From Tetracentron sinense (Eukaryota > Streptophyta > Magnoliopsida > Trochodendrales > Trochodendraceae): 64,000 nt of DNA. Under the pieces are notes generated by a model, which worked only from the letters and a program-made list of their open reading frames with translations, had not been told where the DNA came from and searched no databases. The position numbers and the translations under genes were made by a program. The DNA lies in assembly GCA_015143295.1 (NCBI GenBank), contig CM026565.1, positions 14,568,041-14,632,040 on the forward strand, read 5' to 3'. Positions within the stretch are counted from its first letter, which is position 1, and every line of letters starts with the position of its first letter. Below, piece by piece: positions 57,985-64,000 of this stretch.

Positions 57985-58430
57985 AGTGCTATGCCCACGG
58001 AATTCAAGGCCCCTCAGGATTCTGTGACATCCGCCATTACTGTCTGGTATGTTTTCCATTATCTCTAACTCCAAAAATTTTCCTATGATCCTTTGGAGTA
58101 TTGCTAATTTAAGTAAAATTGATTTGGGTTTCACTTATCTAATTGAATTTTTATTTTTTTTTTGCATTTGTAAGGCTAAGAAGAAGAAGAGCACGTCGAA
58201 CCGGGCAGTAGCAGTAGCAATGATAATTTTGAAGATGACGACACTTCGTTACGAGAAGAAAACATTGGTGAACAAGAATAACCCATTTGGAACGTCAAAG
58301 AAGAGAAGAGCTACGTCAAGGATACCCCAAAGATACAATAAAGTTCTATTTCATGGATGTTCGAAAAGGGCTATCATAGGATCGTTAGCTCAAGATTGGA
58401 TTGCAAAAACTATGGTCATCTAATTGAACT
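57985..58430 (+). other. Possible captured gene fragment, unrecognised
   Basis: An ATG at 57991 opens MPTEFKAPQDSVTSAITV, followed by a GTATGT donor-like site near 58049. After a T-rich stretch ending in AG, 58170-58290 reads, in one frame, an acidic/serine run (EPGSSSSNDNFEDDDTSL), and in another frame a basic run. Neither matches a family I recognise. It may be chance, or a fragment carried by an insertion that includes the duplicated 58336-58455 segment. Confidence 0.22.
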
Positions 58431-59552
58431 CCAAAAATCGCATACTGAAACTTGCACATTAGATGTAATTCAACAAGAAAACTATTAAGAGGCAGATGGT
58501 GGAGCATGCACAACCACAATTGTCCTAGAAGATGTCTAAAGTGGCCTCCCAGGAATACTTCTCAATGGCATCCGATGTTGTTGATGTATATACTTGGTAG
58601 CATCCATTATTTTAATCCTTGATACCTCAGGACACCTTAAGTTCTCAGAGCATGGTGAACCTCCTACTTAGGCTCTCAATAAACGTCCACATCATCTCAA
58701 TCATGAATTGCTCATTATTTCACTATTAACCTGTGTGATGCATGGAATCAATGGTCTCATAAAGGAGAACTACTTGATCATGAAACATTCCATCAGATGA
58801 CCGTTACAAGGTGGACCTGGACCTAATCTATTATATTCTTTCGGACAATGACTGAAAATTTAATAACTGGTCCAGAAAATAAACTGTCTTCAGTCTTGAC
58901 TCTTGACATAAAAGAATTTCCAAATTGAGGTGTGGGCCCAGATCCACCAATGAACACCAGTTGCTTTGATGGTAAACCACCAGTTAGGTCCATATGAAAT
59001 TTGTAATTAGGTCCATAAGAATATTGTAAATGAGAGAGACTGTAGTGTCACTAACTTATAGGCGGTTGTTAAAAGGATAAAATTATAATGAGATGATTTT
59101 TGCTAAAGAAATCTTAGGGAGAGATAAACAAAAGGTTCAGTTTTCTTATTCTGAGCCCAAGAAAAGGGAGAGGGCCGAGTTTCGCATCTCATTTTTCATA
59201 ATTATTCTTCCAAAATAAGAATTCGTTGAGAAAAAGGAGGAGATGGTTAGTTTGTAATTTACAGTATGGCCAATTTAGAGATAATAATGAAAGATCCTTT
59301 TATGGGTATGGGCAGATTTCCTCTATGTAGCAGCAAGTTTATCTATACCCATAACAGGATCTTTCATTATGGAGATAGAGATACAACACCCAATATCTTT
59401 TCTGATACCTCCTCCTCAATGGTGAAAATGATAGAATAAAATTCTATTTCATGGATGTTCGAAAAGGGCTATCATAGGATCGTTAGCTCAAGATTAGATT
59501 ACAAAAACTATGGTCATCTAATTGAACTCCAAAAATCGCTTACTGAAACTAA
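58336..59552. repeat. Two direct copies of a 115-bp segment, 1.1 kb apart
   Basis: CTATTTCATGGATGTTCGAA, GGGCTATCATAGGATCGTTAG and GGTCATCTAATTGAACTCC occur in both 58336-58455 and 59437-59552 with about four differences. They could be terminal repeats or a simple duplication; no target duplication was found. Confidence 0.8.
59283..59371. repeat. Inverted repeat (hairpin, arms about 33 bp)
   Basis: AATGAAAGATCCTTTTATGG plus GTATGG on the left faces TATACCCATAACAGGATCTT plus TCATTAT on the right, with a loop of roughly 20 bp. A MITE or small-RNA-like fold is possible. Confidence 0.75.
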
Positions 59553-59924
59553 CACATCTACCTGTATTTACGATACCAAACAACAAAACGTATGATAGGC
59601 CATTTTGAGCAGCCACGATATTCCATACTTGGATTATATAAATGCTCTGGTTGGACTGAAGGCGAATTAATTATTTTAAGAACTATAATCATGCATTCCT
59701 ATGTGAATAAGAGGAAAAATCAAATGAACGTACATTCATACTTTGCACATAGTCTCAACATCTATAGAGATCAATTCAAGCCTATATTAAAAGAAGAAAC
59801 AATAGTATATAAGTTCATCTATCTTTTCATCATAATTTGTAAAAGAACATAAATATAAAATTGAAAAACATAGCTAAGTTCTAACTTGAAAATTTAAATC
59901 ATTTCAAAAAACCATTAATAGAAA

Positions 59925-60205
59925 CATGCATTTGGGTTTTGCCCAACAGGTTCAATTCAGAAATCAAAATTAAGGGAAAAAAATAATCATTCACACAAGC
60001 TTCGAAAAACATAATTACCCTCCCTCTCATTCTCCATCTAAAACCGATTGATAACCATTTTTTTAAAATATCACAAAACCATGGGTTTTGCCCAGCAGAT
60101 TCAATTCAAAAAATCAAAATTAAGGGGAAAAAGTAATCATTCACACAGGCTTCGAATACATAATTACCCTCCCTCTCACTCTCCATCTAAAACTGATTTA
60201 TAATC
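59925..60205. repeat. Tandem duplication (about 135 bp, two copies)
   Basis: GGGTTTTGCCCAxCAGxTTCA, ATCATTCACACAxGCTTCGA and CCTCCCTCTCxTTCTCCATC occur in order at 59935-60055 and 60083-60195 with a few substitutions. Confidence 0.88.
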
Positions 60206-60451
60206 AATTTTCTTTAAAAAAAATCTCACAGAACCGTTGGGTCATCAAAACAGACCTGAAAATCATCACTAATTGCAGGAGAGTCCTGATCGACCTTAAT
60301 TAGTAATATTGCAAATCTGTTCAGAATGGTATTTTTAATATTTTACACAGCAAAACCCTAAAAAAACTCTAAAATTTAAATTACTGCGACCAAAATACAA
60401 CAAGAAAACTATTAGCCTGAGGCAGTTCTAGAGAAGGTGTAAGGAAAGTAC

Positions 60452-60515
60452 CTTAGATGAGATAATCTCAGAAGTAGCAATCTTAGTGAACTTCGCCAGC
60501 CATGTTTCCGAATCG
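60452..60515 (-). pseudogene. SGR6-like exon remnant (KIATSEIISSK segment)
   Basis: Reads DSETWLAKFTKIATSEIISS then K, bordered by TTTTAG (60521-60516) and GTACTT (60451-60446). The stretch just before it (60516-60560) has only a faint trace of the RGGRRRFGN segment, and the usual residues in between are missing, so part of this exon has been lost. Confidence 0.78.
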
Positions 60516-60621
60516 CTAAAATATTTACGAAATCTGATTACGCCCCAAGAGAAGAAAGAGGAGTGATAAAGGGGAAGGAACACTAATTTAGAATCCAAAT
60601 AAACAAACAGGAAAAGATTAC

Positions 60622-60746
60622 TCGAGAAACAGTAGAGTAACAATCCAGAACCAGAAGTGGATTCCTGCGATTACGATATCCTTGAAAGCGGCCATGGAAG
60701 CTTCTCTGACCATTGAGGATTCATCTCCAAGCGAAGAAACAAGCAT
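60622..60746 (-). pseudogene. SGR6-like exon with frameshift (LVSSL...NPLLVLDC)
   Basis: Preceded by TATGTTTCAG (60756-60747). It reads MLVSSLGDESSMVREASMAA then FKDI. Eleven bases then stand where nine would keep frame, and NPLLVLDCYSTVSR follows in another frame. The donor GTAATC is at 60621-60616. The frameshift alone would disrupt the protein. Confidence 0.88.
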
Positions 60747-60799
60747 CTGAAACATAGATGAGAGGGAAAATTAGAACAAGTGGAAGAAGAAACGAACAG

Positions 60800-61590
60800 T
60801 TTTTGTTTGATTTATGTATCGGCCATTTCTTTGTATCCACCGTAATGCAAGAGGGTTTGGATGAAGTCCTTGACCTGGCTTTCGCCGTCGAAGTGGTGGT
60901 GCGGTCCACCAGGTCCTGGTGCAGGTGCAGGCGCAGGCGCCAGAGACGGTCCAGGAGCCATGGCGTCGAAAATCGGCAGAACCGGAGGCAAACCGGTGGA
61001 AACCGGAGTGGCCGGTTTTTTTAGCCGGTTCGTTCTCGGATCGACCTCCGGTGCTCCTTCTGGTAAGACGGCAGATATTGATCGGAGATTTCTCCGACGG
61101 TTGAAATCCTCTTGCACGGATCGTGGCACTAACAGTCGTTCGATGCCGTGAATCACGCCGTCGGGTCGGATGACGGCGTCTGGATGGTGACTGTTGCGAC
61201 ATCGACGGTTTTCTTATCGGAATCCTTACACGTCAGGTGAAGATGATCGTAAGAGAGCGTCTTGTGCCGAGTTGACTCGGCGTTTGTCATCGGCCACTCG
61301 TTCGATCCGATTCGGTTTGGAATTATATGAAACATTAACAGAGTCTGGAGAGATCTAAGATTACCTGGCTCGAGAAGGAATCGCTTGAACTTCGGGTCAA
61401 GATCGCGTTCCAGTGCTTCGTTTCTGGGAGCGAAAATGGTGATTTTGTGCTTTCCGACAGCGTCTTCTAGGGTTTGCAGAAGCAGAGCTTTCTCGACGAG
61501 CTCTGAGAGTTCCGTGTAATGTGAGTCGAGGAGGGCCACAAGAACGGAATTAGAGTTGATTTGGCCAGAATTCGACAGAGAAAATTGGAG
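60800..61590 (-). pseudogene. FLA-like: Fasciclin-like arabinogalactan protein fragment in intron 1
   Basis: An uninterrupted (intron-free) fragment of a two-FAS1-domain FLA of the FLA15-18 type. 61539-61153 encodes LLDSHYTELSELVEKALLLQ, ITIFAPRNEALERDLDP (FAS1 H1 motif) and LLMFHIIPNRI. After a one-base loss near 61180 the frame shifts, and 61156-60812 encodes VIHGIERLLVPRSVQEDF (H2 motif), GAPEVDPRTNRLKKP and a PGPSLAPAPAPAPGPGG arabinogalactan linker. It continues to HYGGYKEMAD and stops at TAA. The signal peptide and the second FAS1 domain are missing. Normal proteins are secreted, heavily glycosylated cell-wall proteins; this copy cannot be. It lies on the same strand, between the first two SGR6-like exons. 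Confidence 0.88.
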
Positions 61591-61594
61591 TTAC

Positions 61595-61623
61595 CTGGTG
61601 TTTCCAGAACTCGAAGAAGCCAT
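61595..61623 (-). pseudogene. SGR6-like first exon (start codon)
   Basis: ATG at 61623-61621 gives MASSSSGNT, the same opening that I recall for SGR6 proteins, then AG and GTAACT, a donor-like site. The family has about ten further residues before the second exon; they are absent, so the exon is shortened or the intron border has shifted. The fasciclin-like homology starts about 20 bp past this donor. Confidence 0.72.
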
Positions 61624-61671
61624 GGACGAAGCTTCACGAAGGGATCGAAGAGAAAAGACCAAACAGAACGA

Positions 61672-61690
61672 GAGAGAGAGAGAGAGAGAC
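61672..61690. repeat. GA dinucleotide microsatellite in 5' leader
   Basis: A run of GAGAGAGA upstream of the SGR6-like ATG on the minus strand (CT-rich in sense), typical of plant 5' leaders. Confidence 0.8.
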
Positions 61691-62325
61691 GAGTATTTGC
61701 CCGTTGCCTTATGAAACGAAACGTGGCCCTTATTTGAAAAAATATCTGTATTTTGATTGATTTTTTATTTTTTGAAATTTCACTTCCGTGCTCTGGTCAG
61801 TTGTAACGAATCTAATCCAGGCTTCGGATTTTCTCTCGCGGACGTCCGACGCTCGAGCGTCCACACATCATTGGACATGTGGGCGCACGGGCAGGATCTT
61901 CATGTCGAATTACTACTAATGAAAGCCAGGGTGGGGAGGCCAACGTGGCAATTTGGGAGCGATTTTAGGGAGTGAACCAATACTATTAAACATTCTTTTT
62001 TATTCATACCTGTTGGAAGAGTTCAGAGCTAACCTGTTCACTTCCTTGCAACTGTTCACATTGGACACAATTCACGCGGCAACCCTCAACAAACACGTCT
62101 CTCCCCATCTCCACTCACAGGACACAACTCCTCAACATATGGATTAAATTCCACCCTCAACATACACGTATATCCTCATCTCCTCTTCTCTATCCGACTC
62201 CCCAAATCACCAACGCTTAATAAACAACAACCCCTTGACTATCACGAATCCCAACTATCTGAAAACATGTTTTAGAAACCTTAGTAGCTGTTTAAAACTT
62301 ATCTTTTCAGCTATGCACTTTGGTG
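61691..62325. other. Upstream region of the pseudogene, no gene recognised
   Basis: Contains the likely promoter of the SGR6-like gene. Open frames at 61757-62147 have no recognisable similarity. No clear TATA box identified. Confidence 0.4.
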
Positions 62326-62520
62326 GATTCTGGTTGAGATCATATAGCCACTGTTTACCATTTCAGTTATGCCCTTTGGTTGACGCCAGTTGAGATAATA
62401 TAGCCGTTGTTTACCATTTCAGTTATGCCCTTTGGTTGATGCCGGTTGAGATCATATGGCCGTTGTTTACCATTTCAGTTACGCCCTTTGGTTCATGCCG
62501 ATTGAGATCATATGGCTGGT
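62325..62520. repeat. Tandem repeat, about 58-bp unit, four copies
   Basis: TTTCAGTTATGCCCTTTGGT, GATGCCGGTTGAGATCATAT and GCCGTTGTTTACCA recur near 62330, 62382, 62438 and 62496 with few differences. Confidence 0.88.
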
Positions 62521-64000
62521 GTTATGCTATAAATGGCTATTTGTATACATCTCTGTGCATTTGTTCCCAAAAGGCTAGCTTCAATCTCACACCACACGAC
62601 GGCTCCCAAATCTGACTCAAAACCAAATCTCATGGTAATCAAAACGACTTATTACTATACTCTTTTCAATAGATGAAGTTTAATTGTCGGTTTCTCATGC
62701 GCAGCGGTTTTAAAGGTGATTCAAATACGTAAATAAAAAGGCCCCAAGTGGAAGGATTATAGAGAGATTGAGTGAGTTGAAGCGCTGAGAAGTCAGAGAA
62801 TTAATATAGGTGGCGGCCGATGATGGAATATGAGGAAGAGATGGAGAACAGGAAGTGGAAGTGGAAGGTTTGTAACAAAGGAAGCCAATGAAGGGAGCAT
62901 CGGATAGAGAAAAAACTTGTGGATTTCGATCAATGCAGTTGCCGTCTGTTATAAGGAAAAAACTGTATTGCGCTTAGAGCATCTTCATCTTTAACTCGGA
63001 GAGGTCACTTTCCTTTTACTTTTTCTTTTTTTGTCAATAAAAACACCGTGTTTCCATCTATTTGCTATTTCTATGCTTTTTCATAATTTTTGCGGAGTTA
63101 TTTTATTTTTATTTTTTTTGGGTGGCATCTTTCTTAAGTATCACCTGTTCCTTTTTGTTTGTTTTGAATTGCAGTTATGCTTTGCATTGTTTTTTTTTTT
63201 GCCACCAACTGCATCAGGTTTCTCTGCATGTCTAACTTTCTACCATATCTACGGGTGCCTTCTTGTGGTTAACGTGCTTGAGGTATAGTTTTTTTTAAAA
63301 AAAACTTTTCGGTACAAGAGCTTGAATTATAATTGACACTGTAAACTCCTATGAAGCTTGGTTGTGCACGTCATTTTAAAAAGGATTACATGGCAATTGG
63401 TAAACCGACTGAAGTTCTACTTATACCTTAAATTTTCTGGTTGCTCTTCCAAGGAGATGAAGTTGTTTAAAGCTCCTTTGGTATTTATGGTACATAGTAT
63501 TGGATCATTCATTCGTCAATGATCAATCATGATTGTTTTACGAAACACACAAAGTATAGAGGCGACTGAAACTAGGGATTTTTTCTTTTTAAAATCCACT
63601 CTTTGTTTGCAAAGCTGGTAAGTGACTGTGGTCTCTGTGTTTTTCGTTTATCGATGAATTTATGTTGCCAACAAGACTACTGCTCACATCGTGGGCTTAT
63701 CCCAATGATAACGTATTTCCTCACTATATGGGAGATTCTTGGATCAATACCAAGGGTGCGTCGATTGTCTTCCCATTGCTATGCCTTAAATCTCCTACAT
63801 ACAGTTTTTTATGCATTATATGCAGTATGTTAGGCTATCAAAATGCTTAGGCTGGAAAGCAATATGGAACATGGCCGGTAGCTTATTTCTAAATTGAGCA
63901 ATAGTCTGCTCCACTGGCGAGGATCGAGCTATTGCTCCTCGCTCTCACAAAGCAGCACTTCAAAAGCCATAAACCCAGGTTAGTTTTTTTTAATCTTATG
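62521..64000. other. No gene recognised
   Basis: T-rich sequence with splice-like motifs (for example around 63285 and 63615) and short open frames at 63031-63288 and 63603-63850. None shows a domain that I recognise. It may be the start or a non-coding part of a neighbouring gene. Confidence 0.4.

Larger units (their letters stand above)
55792..60451 (-). other. Large intron of the SGR6-like pseudogene with duplications
   Basis: 4.66 kb without a recognisable conserved exon. It holds a duplicated segment at about 56730-57068, a duplicated segment of about 115 bp at 58336-58455 and 59437-59552, an inverted repeat at 59283-59371, and a tandem duplication at 59925-60200 (listed separately). 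Confidence 0.55.
51878..61623 (-). pseudogene. SGR6-like: SHOOT GRAVITROPISM 6-like (MROH/HEAT-repeat) pseudogene, 5' part
   Basis: Minus-strand gene remnant with exon-intron structure. In order come a start MASSSSGNT (61623-61595), LVSSLGDESSMVREASMAA (60746-60622), AKFTKIATSEIISSK (60515-60452), WQRAAAGLLVSIGSHVPDL (55791-55720), an EEIFLHLSGPNSSLPAMV exon (54782 to 52050, split by a solo LTR) and QLKGVLSRVLPIL (51939-51878). These match, in order and with plausible GT/AG borders, the N-terminal HEAT region of plant SGR6, a vacuolar-membrane protein in shoot gravitropism related to animal MROH1. The family protein is about ten times longer; the rest is absent here and the giant array begins where the next intron should be. 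A frameshift in the second exon, loss of most of the third, a TAA at 52080-52078 and the LTR insertion make it non-functional. The family match is from memory of conserved segments. Confidence 0.82.

Noticed and set aside
60758-61151. Plus-strand reading frames of up to 96 codons
   Set aside because: They are antisense shadows of the GC-rich fasciclin-like fragment on the minus strand.
63603-63850. Two overlapping frames at the right end as a gene start
   Set aside because: No recognisable domain and incompatible frames; evidence is insufficient.

Overview
This is plant nuclear DNA, most likely from a eudicot with a repeat-rich genome. The evidence is pervasive LTR retrotransposons primed by initiator-Met tRNA, a chromodomain-type Ty3/gypsy integrase, a Ty1/copia reverse transcriptase, a Helitron-like terminus, an hAT-type MITE, and remnants of two plant genes (SHOOT GRAVITROPISM 6-like and fasciclin-like arabinogalactan protein). 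I see no intact protein-coding gene, no tRNA or rRNA gene and no CRISPR. Most open reading frames here are decayed transposon pieces. A 100-base run of N at 22225-22324 is an assembly gap, so order across it is unproven.

Layout. 1-3757: an LTR running off the left edge, then gypsy gag, protease and RT remnants on the minus strand with an iMet primer-binding site. 3758-8613: the 5' LTR of that element, split by a second LTR family at about 4625-6832. 8614-12677: LTR pieces plus two more minus-strand gypsy pol fragments. 12678-22027: a nest in which a minus-strand LTR is split by a plus-strand LTR of the same family. The plus-strand LTR carries a Helitron-like end, a fold-back MITE and an hAT MITE, and the minus-strand LTR is also split by a gypsy solo LTR. 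22325-27905: a copia element split by a 1.8 kb solo LTR. 27930-51877: a very degenerate tandem array with a monomer of about 180 bp, interrupted by four insertions of long LTRs (one itself containing a nested solo LTR) and by two miniature (TRIM-like) retrotransposons. 51878-61623: a minus-strand pseudogene related to SGR6 (a MROH/HEAT-repeat protein). Its exons are still recognisable, but it carries a solo LTR inside an exon, a premature stop, a frameshift, and a fasciclin-like gene fragment in what looks like its first intron. 61624-64000: upstream flank with a short tandem repeat and no recognised gene.

The main unifying observation concerns the long LTR family (starts near TGTAACGCCC or TGTAGCGCCC, ends near TATTTTGGGGCGTGACA). 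Several copies carry a cluster of perfect or near-perfect palindromes built on a CGATCG core between the LTR start and the TATA box. The arms around the core differ between subfamilies but stay self-complementary. A second, unrelated tandem array lies downstream of the TATA box, and its unit differs from copy to copy. Several copies are solo LTRs with exact 5-bp target duplications, which shows that insertion and LTR-LTR deletion are the main forces here. Family assignments rest on my reading of motifs and were not confirmed by database searches.
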